Part shown: positions 1 to 13,420 of the stretch, piece after piece
Layout: each line of letters begins with the position of its first letter
Numbering within the stretch: the stretch's first letter is position 1
Assembly (NCBI GenBank): GCA_944470555.2
Contig: OX104127.1
Coordinates: 127,101,113-127,165,112 of the forward strand
Source: Heterobilharzia americana
Lineage: Eukaryota; Platyhelminthes; Trematoda; Strigeidida; Schistosomatidae
DNA: 64,000 nt
Reading direction: 5' to 3'
Translations under genes and position numbers: made by a program
The notes under the pieces: model-generated
Database searches by the model: none
Told to the model about the DNA's origin: nothing
Seen by the model: only the letters and a program-made list of their open reading frames with translations

Positions 1-2224
1 TCCACCCACTTCTCATTATTAGCCAATGAAGTCTCACTACTTAATCATGTCACTCTATTTCTCTGAAGCGGAATAAATGGTTTTTAATTTCCAGATACTT
101 GTTGATCTAGAAAGCTGGCTTTCATCCAATGGATCATAGATTAGAATTCCACTCCACTTACTAAGGTATGAGCAGCCAATCCTCACATAATGCGTATGAT
201 TATTGTCCAGTTTACAAAGATGCATATGGTTGCTAAAGGAGTTCGGTTTTTAGCTTTTCAAGATACTCTCTGGTACACTGTATCAAAAATTATTATTGTT
301 TATGGACTTCTGACATCAGCTACAGTCGCTTACTGAAATAACCCTACTGAGTGGATTCAATTAATTAAATTCTGACAGTAATGAACGGCATGCAGAATAT
401 TATTTAGTTATCAGTGACCACTATATATGAAAAGTGAATCAAGAGGGCGGCTTTTTCCAATTGACCAGTAAGGATTTGGTTACTCTGATATAACATTAAA
501 GACGATTTGTGGCCCACTATGAGGGTGATAATTGCTTCTTATTCTCCAAGCTCTGAGGCTTATTCTTGGATACTTCATCATCACGCCAGTTGACTTCATT
601 AGAATTTAATTCATGTGGCAGTGAATTAAATATAATCCTTTAGCAATGTGAAAATGAAATTGAAATGGTTTGCAACCACCTACAAATTCATTTAGTACCC
701 AGTGATCCTTAGCTGTTGTGTGAGAGCTGATGACACCACCCAGATACCTTGACTTCATTGGCTGGAGCGGGATTAAAAAATGTATCGCTTTGGTTTGAAG
801 TCAAGTGAGTCAAAGTTCACCAAAATGACGTACGACCAAATGGTGATCAAAATTAAAACAATTTATATGGTCAAAGGAACATCGTTTGTAAAACATAGGC
901 TAGTTGTAAGCAGGCATCCTACACCCATACTATACATATCAGCATTGCAAAAATACTTTTTCACTAATTACAGTCAGGAAGTTGAACTTACTTCGTTTTA
1001 CGAACTTTCTACGGAAGAAAAACCATATATGTTGCAGTCATAGAAAATGATTTCATCCCATACCTAACACCTATCAGTTAATATTGAATTTACTTGGGAA
1101 AATCATTTGTTCAAGGTCAAATCAAGGCAATCATATTGTTTAGCATTCCAAATAATCTCCCTAAAAAACAAAAATGTCTATGGTTATTAACCATTATGTT
1201 TCTAGTCGAGTTTTTGTTTACTGTATTAGTTTTAGAAGTGTCACCTTGACTGTGAAAAAATCGGAAAGACAAGAGGACGTTTTACCCATGAAAAATCACT
1301 CAGTCACATTAAGGTCACGTAAACAATTACCACTGATTTGACATGTAATGGAAAATTCGAAAGAAACCAAAGATATTTTGGCAATCACTAAAAATGCTCC
1401 AGTACTCTCGTTCTCCTCACCTATCCAGTAGTAGGTAAATATAAATTGTACTATACGTTTACGGTTAACATGATAAAAGGAAAATGGATCGTATTCAGTT
1501 GAAATCATCTACTGAAATCGTATCATTTAGATGTCCTCTACAAAATCAATACTCATTTCCTCAAAGTTGAACTAAAGCTTTTATTATGAATACTAAAAAT
1601 GAAAATGTCTTAGTTAAACAGTGTTTCTTGTTGATTTTCTTAACTTTTTAATGTGAAGAAATAGAGCATCATAATATCGTTTCATTTAGCTTGGCGATTC
1701 AAGCCCAAACTTGTTTGGGAGATTTTTGTCAGTGCTAAGAATTTGACAGCCACGTCTACTAAAAACAAATGAACAATTCGGGTGTATTCAACATGCAAGA
1801 GGAATTAGTAGAGATTTCCCACTTTTCGTTTATCTGGTCTCATGTTGATCTACTTGTTAACTGTAACTACATTTGTTAAAAAGAAATTGAATAACTCACT
1901 ATAGTTATGCTATTACATGATTGTGTCATTGAGCAGACTATCATGGTTTATTCCCAAATCACAGTCACATTAACTAATTCCTAACAAGCAATCGTTGGTT
2001 ACCCTACAAAGAACACTGTAGGAAACATAGCATTCAGATCACTTTAGTTAACCTGTTGAACTGTAATGAAGTAATTTGTAGAACAAAAGTCAGATTTAGG
2101 TGACCTGTAGTTTTATGACTTTATGTGACTGTTATCGAGAAATTCGCCAATAAACTTGTGATTATCTCTTTTACTTCAGTTAATGCTTTGTAGGGATTTG
2201 CTGATTTGAAGATACGCTTCATCT
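1..2224. other. Non-coding stretch, no gene recognised
   Basis: AT-rich sequence. The longest open frames are 87 codons (780-1043, plus) and 70 codons (1296-1508, minus). Neither resembles a known family, and both are in the length range expected by chance at this base composition. No tRNA, simple repeat or retroelement reading frame was seen. Confidence 0.6.
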
Positions 2225-2440
2225 CAGGTTGGGACCACTTAGAGAACCACTGGAAACATGTGAGCAGTGGACGGTTGTTTTGTCCTAGTTTGGAAAACCT
2301 CAGTAGTGTGCAGCCATGACGTCACCAAAAATCCAGCCTAGAACCGTCAACTGTCTTAGTGAGGACGTTACCATTGTAGGTTGTACCAGATCGCGAGCTG
2401 ACAGAAGTAGGAAAATGCTAATCACTGGATTTCGATTCAG
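2225..2440 (-). mobile_element. SINE with hammerhead-type sequence, minus copy
   Basis: Read on the minus strand this shows the 3' half of a schistosome SINE: a tRNA-like body, a hammerhead-like block (minus strand of 2265-2308) and a tail resembling the one shared with the copies at 2441-2620 and 20270-20475 ('ggttctct' followed by a degenerate 'gatatca'). It lies directly left of a plus-strand copy of the same family, so the two are head to head. Divergence is high. The 5' boundary is approximate. Confidence 0.5.
2265..2308 (-). ncRNA. Degenerate hammerhead ribozyme motif
   Basis: The minus strand reads CTGAGG, a stem-loop with TCC/GGA arms, then ACAAAAC in place of CGAAAC, then GTC followed by CACTG, which can pair with the upstream CACT. 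This is the order of a hammerhead core (CUGANGA, stem II, GAAA, stem III, GUC). The GAAA box is changed to CAAAA, so cleavage activity is doubtful. Confidence 0.4.
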
Positions 2441-2620
2441 CGGCTGACTGGTAACGCACTCGTTAGGAGACCTGGTGACCCCTAGTCTGATCCTTTATGG
2501 ATCATGGCTGCACACTACTAAGCATATCCATAATAGGATAAAACAACTGTTCCTCTCTCATAGTTTTTAAGCGGTTCTCTAATTGATATCACTCCGTGAC
2601 ATGCAGCACTTTCATACGTT
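2441..2620 (+). mobile_element. SINE with hammerhead-type sequence, plus copy
   Basis: The shared block beginning 'atcatggctgcacactact' (about 2501-2520) is the same sequence found in reverse complement just upstream (rc of about 2298-2322). It ends with 'ggttctctaattgatatca' near 2573-2591, the family tail. The ribozyme core here is eroded to 'actaagcatatcc'. It is older than the other copies, and its start is uncertain. Confidence 0.45.
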
Positions 2621-5600
2621 TTTTCTATGTGACGAAGAAACGTTTTGAATGTTTGAGTGACTAATGCCCTTCGCTCAATTTAGGTTCGTTTGAACTGTAG
2701 GATGACTCTTATTACCATGTAAAATGTTTCTATTAGGTGATTATACACACCTGTTGATTTGCAATTATTAGTCATTTTATCTTGAAATACATCTGTCAGA
2801 AGTGATCTGTTTTCTCTTCCTTTCATTCGGATATATATAATTGTGTTTCATCTGTTGTATCTTGCTGTGGAACTAAATAATGGATGAATGTTCCATCTGT
2901 ATTTCTAAACCAGTTGCTTTCAGAACAATTGGTTTGGTTGTTTTATGTTGATACTTTTGGGACAATCCTAAATACTATTACTTCTCGTTGAATATCATTA
3001 ATTTTGTTAGATAACTGAATGTGAGAGGAAAATATGTTGTAGTAAAACAAGTCTTAGGATCCTTCAATGTTTGACCAATATTTTATTTGAACAGTATGAA
3101 CTGCTACTGACAAAGGCTTTTCTATCCTTCACATGCCGATGAGCTGTCATACCAATTCCAGTTTGACTAAACTGACGTTAAGAGGTATCTCATTGTCTGC
3201 ATTACTGGATAGTGTTATTTTAACATACAATATTAAACTAACTGCAATTTTACTCAATCTTACCTTGGAAGTTATCTCTACTTTGTAGCGACCACAATTA
3301 ATTTTTTGTTATACGCAACGCAATAGAGAAAAGAGATTAGCATACTTATTTTTAGGAATATAAAGAACAAACTGAAAACACTACTTATCTCGTAACAAAT
3401 GGCTTATTTGTAATATGTTCTCCAAGTCACCCGATGATGAAATTATCAAGATATTTTACATGAAAATAAAAGGCTGAATCAGCCAAGATAGATTGGGAAG
3501 AAAACAAGAAAGGTAAAGATAATACAATATTATCCGAAACGTTTACATCATGCACGGAAACGGAAACCACTAATGTATCTCTTAGTGAAGTTACGAACTA
3601 TTCTGTACGAGATTTATCCGAGTTAGTAGATTCCATATCAAAATCGAAACCTAATTCTCATGTCCACTCTGTTTTTAATAATTTAATAATTCTCACTCTA
3701 ACATCAGGAATAAGATATTCAACAAAGAGACTCTTTTCAACGAATTTATTATCAAGCTGTACATTTGTATATACATGATATTCGAAAAATTATATCCAGT
3801 GAGGAAAAATAAACACTATTTGATGATGACATAGGTATTTGTGATTATGATAACATTTGAAGTATGAATGGTAACAAAACAAAAGCACATAAATGGGAGA
3901 TGGATAACGGGGATAGACTTAGTGAAAGTGGATCTTGTTTCAAAGTTGGTGATATAAATGCAGCTAGCTTGTTTCTATAAGTAGGGCCTCCGACGACCCA
4001 AATATCTAAATGTGATAATTCTTATCTGATTATCATTATTTCAAAGTCAAATTTCATGAGAAGCTGCAAATAATTAGTCAGGGATGATCATAATTGTTAA
4101 CTATAGGCATTCATCAGGTGGTATGAACTGAACTTTTTCAAAATATCCAAGCGTTGATTTCACTACCCACAGCTGTGCATCTCATTTATACATTTTAGGA
4201 AAAATCCTATGGCGCACAGTAGAATTATATACAGAAAGTAAAGGTTTGTATTAGGAAATGAAGTTTTTTCTCTTGTTTATAGTGATTTTTTTTGTGCTGT
4301 GCGTTTTTATGGAGGTTGATTTCAACTTTTCCGTATCAGTAAACACGGGATATTTGTGCAGTGAAGATAATTTATGATGGTTATGATGATGAATTTCTAT
4401 CGGTATTATAGGTCATACGTGGGCTGATACATCTCAGCAGGAGTGCAAACTGTACAAGCACTTCAGTTAACAGTTCCTTTTCTTTTACTTTTTATGTTTA
4501 ATGTGAATGGGTCCAAATGCTGCTTTTACTGAACAATGTAGAACTAACAAACTGCCGTGGTAAAACTACTGATGATACAACCGGAATATATAACTGGCAA
4601 AAGCTACACATCTCTTGGTCGAAAGTAAAGGTTCTATGGTTTGTCATAGCATTTAACTTCTTTAATAGATAATTATCATAATTAAGCATACACCAGTTAC
4701 TCACATACACTCCATTTATTCCCTATTAAGGGTAACATTTCCGTTTAAGTAATAATCATCCTCATCGTGAGCTAAAAATCTTTCCCATTAGTCACTTGCG
4801 TTTTCGACACGCAATAAGTCGGTTAGAAAGGTTTCTGTAACCTGTTTGTTGAATTATCTGCTACTAAATATCTATTGGACGTTGTTATAGCATAACGGTC
4901 AGTATAAATATTTTTCAGATTCACTTCCACGCACTACTAGTTTTGTTTTTCTCTACTTGCCATGTTGCATTTACCACAGGATGAATCTGATATGTGGAAT
5001 TGCTTACTTTTTTAAATTTACATCTCAGTAATAATAGCAATTTAGCTGCGACGAATTCAGTCGGCATAAACTTTACAGCAAACGATAATAAAAAAAAAAC
5101 TTTGCGATGAAAATTGTATGTAATTATAAAATAAATTGACAGTATTTCAGTGTCTTCAACAAAATGACAAACATTTATTAGTGCTCACTTAGTCTATAGG
5201 TCACTTCTTATCTGACTTTTGTTTTCATATGAAATGCATAGTAAATACACATTTCCATGTTTAAGCGTGCTAGCCTAAACTTTATGTATAAGAATCTCCT
5301 TCCTCCTAAAAGAAAACATGAATGTATGACATTTGCCTGTGTCGTAAGCTATCATGAACTAGCATACACGTATGCCGACCGCTGGAGGTCAAAAAAGCTA
5401 CATATGTTATATGGTTCCACTAAACTGCAGGTCGTCAGCGCCTTGATTTCCTTCCATGGTAACCTTAGGAAATAGACATGGGAAGTGATGGAGAAACATG
5501 ATTGCTCGACAATCGATGTTCTCGCATCTGTCTCTGGATGCTGTAGAGTTCTTCATGTAGTTTCGTCATGTATGCAACTGGATCAAAATTTAGAAAGTCA

Positions 5601-5689
5601 CTAGGTATGCATACACCTGCTACAGATCTGGTCCTAGTAGTCATTCCTATAACCAGTGCTAATAACAAAAGACATAACTAGAAGTAACG
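2621..5689. other. Non-coding stretch, no gene recognised
   Basis: AT-rich, with only short open frames (70 codons at 4498-4710 minus; 72 codons at 5257-5475 plus). None resembles a known domain. I see no retroelement reading frame or structured repeat. Confidence 0.6.
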
Positions 5690-5990
5690 CTGTCTTCATA
5701 CTTGTAATTGTCCGTTGCTAAACAGAGTCAAGTCAGCCGACTTCAGTTGGTAGACAGGCTCTTATCCGGATGCCTCGATATTTCCAGATATTTATAGTGT
5801 TATATTCATCTTGGTGACTGGCAGTGGAAACTAGAATGCGAGTTTCATCCTATTTGAAACTCGTCAGCTGGATGTACCTGCACACCAGTGAGTGTTGTTC
5901 CTCCTGAGACCCAAGCCCCATACCCATCCCTTCAAGCGCATTTTGGTTGTGCAGAACAAGGTGAAATTATACGTACCGAAACAGTGGCTG
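5690..5990 (-). mobile_element. SM-alpha-like SINE with hammerhead, minus copy
   Basis: Shares with 22997-23328 the ordered blocks 'acttgtaattgtccgttgct' near the left end, a 'ggatgcctcgata' block, the hammerhead region, 'caccagtgagtgttgttcc' and the 'cccttcaagcgc' block. On the minus strand this corresponds to tRNA-like 5' end, hammerhead, 3' tail. Length is about 300 bp, close to the roughly 330-bp schistosome SM-alpha unit. It abuts a plus-strand relative at 6000, giving a head-to-head pair. Confidence 0.6.
5831..5871 (-). ncRNA. Hammerhead ribozyme motif in SINE
   Basis: The minus strand reads CCAG-CTGACGAG-stem II/loop-GGATGAAAC-TCGCATTC-TAG. The CUGANGA box and GAAA box are intact. The cleavage triplet would be UUC rather than GUC. 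Stem I is CCAG against CTAG with a mismatch, and stem II relies on G-U pairs. Probably a weakened ribozyme. Confidence 0.5.
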
Positions 5991-5999
5991 ATGCCCGTT

Positions 6000-6200
6000 T
6001 CACAACAGGTAGCTATCGCTCTCCATTAATTTAGTGGATAACGCTTTAGGATTGGAAACGATGGGTGCCATGTTTGAGTCTGTGGGAACAGCGTCACTCA
6101 CTGAGGTGCAAGTATACTCAACTGTTGAGTTCTGAATAGGATGAAACGCAGGTCCTCGATTCCATTCCTCGATGAACTGAAGTAGCGTTAATACATTATT
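6000..6200 (+). mobile_element. SM-alpha-like SINE fragment, plus copy
   Basis: Contains an A-box-like 'tagtggataacgc' (near 6030), a B-box-like 'gtttgagtctgtggg' (near 6072), then 'cactcactgaggtgcaagta' and a hammerhead-like block. The order matches the plus copy at 21840-22090. It diverges about 40 bp after the ribozyme. Confidence 0.5.
6121..6161 (+). ncRNA. Degenerate hammerhead ribozyme motif
   Basis: Reads CTGTTGAG, a loop with GAATAGGAT, GAAAC, then GCAGGTC followed by CTCGATTCC. GAAA and a GTC cleavage triplet are present. The first box has T instead of A at its fourth base (CUGUUGA), a core position, so activity is unlikely. Confidence 0.4.
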
Positions 6201-9200
6201 GCATATAAAATGGTTGATCGACTTAGGAGATTTTTGACTTTCTTTGGAAAATAGTCCTTTTTTAATTATCATTGAGAAAGCTTTTGACTTATGACCAAAG
6301 GAAAATAATGAACAGAGAAAATCATGCTTGATACTTTATGTGCGGAAAAAATATTAAAAAAAACAATTCCTTACGAAAAATAAAGTATGCATATACATGT
6401 TTAGTACCTGTAGATAAATACTATGTTGCCTTTTTTTGAGGTATTCACTGTTGTATTACTCAATTAGAAATTAACTTTTATTTTGCCTTAAAAAGGTATC
6501 GATTTGCAAACTATACACCCAGTATAGTTATCTACATATTTAAGAAAGATATTTTCAAGAAATAAAGTTTTAGAAGGAGAAATAAGATTAAGGGAAGAAG
6601 AGACACCTTGAAAGTCACAAGCTAGTGTGATTAAAGTTATCAAAATCTAACTCATTTGTAATAACCCAGCTAAACCCTATTCTTAACAAGTAGATCATTT
6701 AGAACTATTTCATGACATTCTTGTTTAATAGCATGGAAAATGAAAATGAATCCTACTGAACAGCTTTCAATAGGTCGATTAAACATGTTTCTAGTTATCG
6801 ATCAAATGACATTGAACATTATGACAGACCGACGGTTTTCGTGAACATGCTTTCATGGTGGCGCAACATGCAGGTTTTTGCAGTATTTTGATTATCTTGA
6901 TGGTCAGAAATCATATCCTATGTTCAGCTTCACTAGTTGGCTGGTTTTGTGGTTGCTACAGCTTGCATACTTGAGTGTGTCTTGTCTAACAAAAGGTAAG
7001 TGTTCTACATTATGATGAATCAGTTCGATAACAGTAGCAATTTTATTAAAACGATACACCTAATTTGTTGTTCTTTTAAATGTATGTAAATCAAAGCTCC
7101 AGTTTTATCTGCTGTCATCACTTTAACGTAACAGGCTAAGAACTTTATTCCCACAAACAATTTATGCTCATGTTTATCAAAACACTCACACAGTAAATTG
7201 ATCAATATTTATTTCAGGTATTTGTAGCATTTAGAAGTACAGTTATGGTAAATTTTAATAACGTGATCATGTAGTCAGGTTTTCTAATTAAACACTGTTA
7301 TCATTTACTCGAGTATTCACAACTAGGGTTTCTTTCGTCTACTTCAAAAACACTGTTAACTACTGAAATAGTGTATTTTGATTATAACAAATACTGATGA
7401 GAAAGACTACCACAATGACATACAAAACAGACTTTCAAATGTACTGGACCGAATAAACTTGATCACCTTTTCTATTGCCTAGGTTTGGCAACTCTCAACT
7501 ATTTTCAATTATTTCCATCTTCAGACAACCTCACAGTTTCTTGAAATAGAAACAGCTGCATCACAAGAAGTAATGAATAATAGCAGGAAATTTTGATTCA
7601 GATATCCAGACAGAATTTGTTAACCTCTCATAGCACACTCTCTTAAATGATATGGCTTTATGAATATATTTTTACAACCCCACTAGTTTTCACTGCATCA
7701 AGGTAAGGGTTTAAGTATATTAGAATTTGGACTAACCATGTACTCGAATTCTAGAGATATTAAACTACTGATCTTGAAAACAACAAGCACTGAAACGTGC
7801 TGTTTAGTGTGAAAAGGCAATGGATAAAAATGAATTCAATCTGGAGTTTGCTAATTTTCTGAGCAATTTCCTTTAAAAGTAAAACTACAAATCATATGAG
7901 CAAAGTACAAAGCTGAGATTTAAATTTCAATGTTTTGTAAATTTTAAGAAAATTTATTTTATTTGATTGATATCGCTCAAAATCCTTTGTGACTGCATAA
8001 TATTTACTGATGTCATTGTGCAGTATCATTTTGTAAAGTTATAACCGTGCACTGAAAAATCCATACCATTGAAACAAAGAACTCATTTACGTTACAAAAT
8101 GATGGGGAAGTAACCAGAGTATATTTGATTTCTGTACGTTGAAGCCTGTTGTAAATACTTATTTCATGTAATCAAGAGATAAACTTGACATTATTAACTT
8201 AAAACAAAATACACTTAAATTGTAGTTTTTCTCCGCTCCAAGGAGCATATTTTATCAAAACGCAACATTGGAAATCCTTATTCCTTTATTCTTCTACAAG
8301 CATAAGTTAGTTTGCCGACTGAACTAACAGATATATATTATTTTGCGATTTATAAAACCGAGAACAACATTGTGATGCAATAAAACTAGGCGACATGAGT
8401 TTTTTGGCCTCTGAAATATATATCTATAAAGGGAAAGAGAGACCTAGGTCGTTGACTGTCAGCTAACCAGTCATGGATTTAAAGTTATCTCAACTGCTTC
8501 GATTATCCTCAAGTATAAAAATGATACATCACTTATTATTGAAGTTAGTTTAACGTTTTCGTCAGGTTGCCCTACCTTGTTACTTTAAGAAAGATGATTG
8601 CTACAAATGTGTAAACTCATTCAAAACTTTTCAAAATGGCCATAGTCGAGGATGTTTAAAGGTAAGACGTAACAATTTCACCATCTCCAAAAAATAAACC
8701 TATCCAAATTTATTTGACTAAATTTTAGATTTATTTGAGGAAAGATGAACATGATATTATGCTGAAAGCAAGTCGATGAAAAACTGTAAATTGTAAGAAC
8801 GACTGTGGTTACATCTTTCAGTCTGCACAAAAATGCAGGCTAGCCAAAGGATGGCACGCGGTTCGAATTTTTCAGAATAAAATATGTGCTGAATCGTTAT
8901 CAACATTCCTTATAACACATAGATTTTGGTGACCATTAAGGTAGCGTCTCATCCAGACTTTTGTAAAATTTTTATTTTTAATTACTACAGCTTTCTGTTC
9001 TTTTTATACACATAGCAAGCTTTATGTCCAGAGAAAGTTAGGCTGCAAGCTTTTTACATGAGATGGATTTCTTCATCTAAGCTCAAACCTTGGTTTTGGC
9101 AAAGATTAAAACTATTTATGATAACCAAATAAAAAGTAACATCCGGGCTGCATTTCACGGTCAGCTAATATCCATCATTACCATCGAGCTAAGTAAATAA

Positions 9201-11884
9201 TTAATTCAGTTCAAAATTTTTCAAGAGTGATAAGAAGCAGTAATGTGGAATACACATAAGTGCGTACCCTTCATGCAATTGTCCCTTCAATTCATTCTAG
9301 AAATGATTGGAGTTCTACAGTGAACACCTTAAAGTATTGTGAATTCTACCAATATTATTCCTGAATTTAGGATATCTACGCGGACCTCGTATCCACTAAA
9401 TTCAATGAACTGAATTGGTTCTGTTAATTCGCCCTAAATTTACTAACTGGCCTACATAAATGTCATCAAATATTATCAGTCAGCTTTCAGTGAATTCAAA
9501 AAACAGATTGACACATTTCCTTCTTAAACATCTTTAAGGAAGGACTTTCTTTGGCTATAAGTTCTTTGTGGTGTTAAGACAACCTGTTTATTCTCAAAAT
9601 TACGGGGACTAATCTGTGAGCAGTTGAACGTATTCACCACAATCAATATATTTGAATTCATGGATTTTTAAGTACTCAAACAACTGCAACAGTTTCTTCA
9701 GGTATGTCAACTTATAAAAGTCAGAAGGAATAAGGAAGATAAAATTCAATATTTTACACAATGTTCACTGTCAACGTCTTGGAGATTTCAATAAAAACTG
9801 GACATCTTAAACAACGTCAACTTTTTACAAAGAGTATTTTCAGAGCTATCTCAAATCTTTGAAATAAAGGAGCTTAGATGCTGTACTAGCGTGTGTTAAC
9901 TCTTTCTTTAGGTGGAGATTTTCGGTGAGTGACTCGAAAGACATTAAGTCTCAGTCGTGTAATAAACTGATTTTAAACTAATAAAAATAGTACAGGTTAT
10001 TAGAAAAGCTTACGCGTCCAGTTCAAACAATACTTTCGTAAAAGCTTCAAAATTTTATCCGTAGTTATTGTAGTTTTTACTAGTTTGTTTAAGGTATGAA
10101 CTTTCTCAACGAATTGCTTTTTTTAATGAAGTAATATGAACAGAAAGATATAATGACTTCCGGAAAGATGGCCATATGGTAACTGATATAACTGTCAAAA
10201 ATGAGTGTTTAATAAAGCCTGTTGATCAAATTGAAAATGTGGCCAATAATCTGGGTAATATGACATTCAAGTAAACTGCATTTTGGTTACTAGTTACTGA
10301 GAACCAACCGGCAGGAATTACTCCTTCACTTTGTTTTCGTGCTTGATGGCACCCATCAGTACAGTGTATCGCCAATCTCCAAGTAGTTCATGTCCTGCTA
10401 GAAATTCAAACTAGCGTCAACTTCAAAGAATTTTCTACAAAGCTAACCACTCTTCTTTCATGAACAGCTACGATAAAATACTTTTGATTTAAAGTGGCCT
10501 TTTTGTGGTTCGTCAAACTGCTGATGACCACCTATATTTTCACATAAGTCCTATGTGAAATAACTACAACTGTGAACCTTATTTAACTATGCGAAGATAA
10601 TGAATAAAGCTGAAAAGAAAGTCTGATCACTAGCAGATTTCAATTTTTCTTGATGTCAGTGGTGGAAAGTGCCACTGTTTCTATTTTGAAAACCGAATAA
10701 TGGGTGACTTCAGTCTCTCTTCAGTCACTTGGTGTCAGAATAACTTTTCAAATGAATCAGAAAAACAAAACTCTAAATGCTCCAGTGGAGTTACCACCTC
10801 TTGGAGCATTCATTTCTCAAGTAAAATAAATGACACTGGATAAAATAAAAATGACCAATGCATACAGAGAACACCTCTTACAACCTAATTTGGATGACTG
10901 ATTTTCAAAAATCTTAAAGTTCAAAACACAAGATGTAGTATAAGTGCGTAAAACGGTTATCATTCTAAATTGAACATAGAATTAACTGGTTTATATCCAT
11001 TCTTACATCTACTAACAAAAGTGTTTCTGCTAAAGTGTACTAGAATAAGTTTAAAACCTCTTTTAAACATATTAAACAGTTGAAGTTGAAAGATGACTTC
11101 AGATAACACAGTTCATCACTTGAGTAAAACAAATCGAATACTAGAGTAAACAAGCTTGTAATCAGTGCGTTCATTTTCAAAAACTACACCAACGAACTTA
11201 CTGTTTACATTGAGCAACATAACATATCTACTCAGCTTGCAAAAAAATAATTCGTTTTAGGTTGCGATCAAAATGTCAGTTTTAGGACCAAGGAAGTAAT
11301 TAAATATTTCACAATGTGCTTAAGTATATAAAATAAATACGAATTAAAAACAAGATAAGGGTACAAAATAAGTAAAATAAGTTAGTAGTTGTCAATAAAG
11401 AGTGAAGTGGAGAATTCTTGCCAATGTCGAAGATATAAGTGACCAAAAAACGTTGGGTTAAGAAAGTTGTTATGATTAGAAAAGACTGCGAAATGGAAAT
11501 GCTCGAGTTTTCCCGGATGAACAGTTCTGACTTCTGCCTTTGTTCTCTTAAAGCTTTAACAATATAAAATAAATTGAGATTTTCTTAAGCCTTTCAGACG
11601 ACTTTGTTGTATCATGGAGAATATGCCAAACAAATTCTCTAGAATTGGGTTACTACCAAATGAGCCATTCATCTTTATTCAGCATACTGAAAAGTATCAG
11701 TATGAAAAGTTTTATTCGTTTGCGACTTATTTCAGTGACCCGACAAGGGTCATTCTCTAGACTCTTCATTTAACTGTTTCTTCTAAGTCCAACCGAATGA
11801 AAATACGCAACACATTTAACTGCATTTGGGAAGCTTTGAAAATAAACTTCTCGAAAACAAGTTCAGTGAATGATCCCCACGTCA
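6201..11884. other. Long non-coding stretch
   Basis: About 5.7 kb without a recognisable gene or retroelement. Open frames are at most about 60 codons. No tRNA was seen. 'Gcggttcgaattt' near 8859 resembles a tRNA B box, but no cloverleaf or A box accompanies it. Confidence 0.6.
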
Positions 11885-12322
11885 CTAATCCAATTGACTG
11901 CATTGGAAGCTAAACGATATTTGTAATGGTCCACCTTGTATATCATAATAGCTCATTGAACTATACTGGTGGAACACTTGTTTCCTGGAAGTCCTACCAT
12001 ACCAGAAAGTCTGTCGGATAGTGATAAGAAGATAAGCAGTTATCAATACAATGAAAACTGCTACCATATAACGAGCGTCCAAGACTGAAGTCATACTGCC
12101 GATTGACAGTAGTGTGACAGCAGCAAGGTGTTTCCTACGAATAAGTAGCAATAACAAATTGATCCTGAATTCCTTATGTGAAAGGAGCAGATTAAAAAAC
12201 CTCGGCAACAAAAATAAAGCACTCCTCTCTATTTTGCGGCATACTAGACTGCGATATATATTCATAGTAGGATTTTTAAAAAATAAAGTAAACCACCAGA
12301 CTTCCAAAAAAGCCGTGTGCAA
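11885..12322 (-). other. Unassigned 145-codon open frame
   Basis: This is one of the few open frames above 140 codons that is not part of a recognised retroelement. The frame begins at TTG, not ATG. An AG dinucleotide in the palindrome TGACGTCA just upstream could serve as a splice acceptor, but no pyrimidine tract is evident. The product would be basic, with leucine-rich hydrophobic runs near residues 50-65 and 85-105 that could span a membrane. I recognise no family. It could be an exon of an unknown gene or chance; a frame this long is only mildly improbable over 64 kb. Confidence 0.2.
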
Positions 12323-12611
12323 CTGACGTCAGGCAGACGTCGTTTGAACTTTACGGTCACACATTAACCTTCTTTCTTAGGTACCTTAAAAAGAACTAAC
12401 CTTCCAGAATGCAGGCAGCTGGAAAGTGTCAGATACCCTTGCAACCTTGTCAGTACTCAACTTCTATCAGATTACGGTCTATATCACTAAATTCTAATCT
12501 TCCTACATGTTCCTTGGCCAATATTATCACTTTATTCTTAGTTTCTCTCAGTTCTGGAGCTCCTGACAACAATATTAGTTCGCGGAACAGCATCGTGGTC
12601 CCCTGAGATCA

Positions 12612-13420
12612 CATTTTAAACTACACGCTGAAGTTTTCAATGTCCACACTACCTTTTAAATGGCGCAACAAACTCTGTTATCCAAAACTCTAGGACCTCA
12701 AGACATCGACGTACACTGTGTTCATGAGACACAGATAAAGAATCCAGTTGCAGCTTTACATTTAACCACACGCACCCCATATGTTGAGTCTGCACAAATG
12801 AGTCTTCAAGTTACTGGAGATTCAATGGCTAGTTCTCATGAGAAGTTTCAGGCATGATATCAAATACTATTGAGGAAATCGCATTGCTGAACTGGATCTG
12901 AGTTGACAGTCACCTATGCGACGTTTGACTGGACGGGGCAGTAAAAACCAAACAGAGTAGGGCAACTTAGCGTTGACTCTTTGTGGTCTCTGCTTACACT
13001 CCCAGTGACTTCAGCTCTAATTAGGTGAAGGATGTAATCTACCAAAGACTATAAAACTTTCTAATGAAAATCAAACGTTTATTTGTAGTTGTTTTTGCAG
13101 TGATTTTAGTTCACAAGTGGGTAGACTAAGTCAGGCAGAAAGGCACTTAAATTACGCTTACGGATTCCTATTCTAGTGAACGGATAAAGGCAATCGCTTG
13201 TTACAACTGTGCTCAGTCACCCATGTATTCCTAGTCAGCAAGAGCTTCAGACATCAAGAGAGACACTGTCTGATATGCCATCTACCAACTTCAAATCTGC
13301 GGTAGGTACAGGTAGGCCAAATTTCTAACACTTATCTCTGGAAACCACGAGTAGGAAATTATCACTGTTTCTCGAGTACGTGCTCATTCAGACAGTAGTC
13401 ATGCACACTTAAGCCTGTAC
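12612..13420 (+). pseudogene. Endonuclease domain of CR1-like element (broken)
   Basis: APE-type endonuclease that would nick the target site. Successive frames give the N-terminal FNVHT block (about 12630), DIDVHCVHETQI (12693-12750, the E-containing motif), GDSMASS (12814-12834), and a stretch matching the RLLQLCS and FRHQERHCL blocks (13190-13280). The last precedes the D/H catalytic region, which ends near the 'TVVMHT' remnant (about 13395-13412). At least eight frame breaks or stops occur. The family normally has H at the end of a 'SDHA' motif, and that region is not intact here. Confidence 0.6.
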
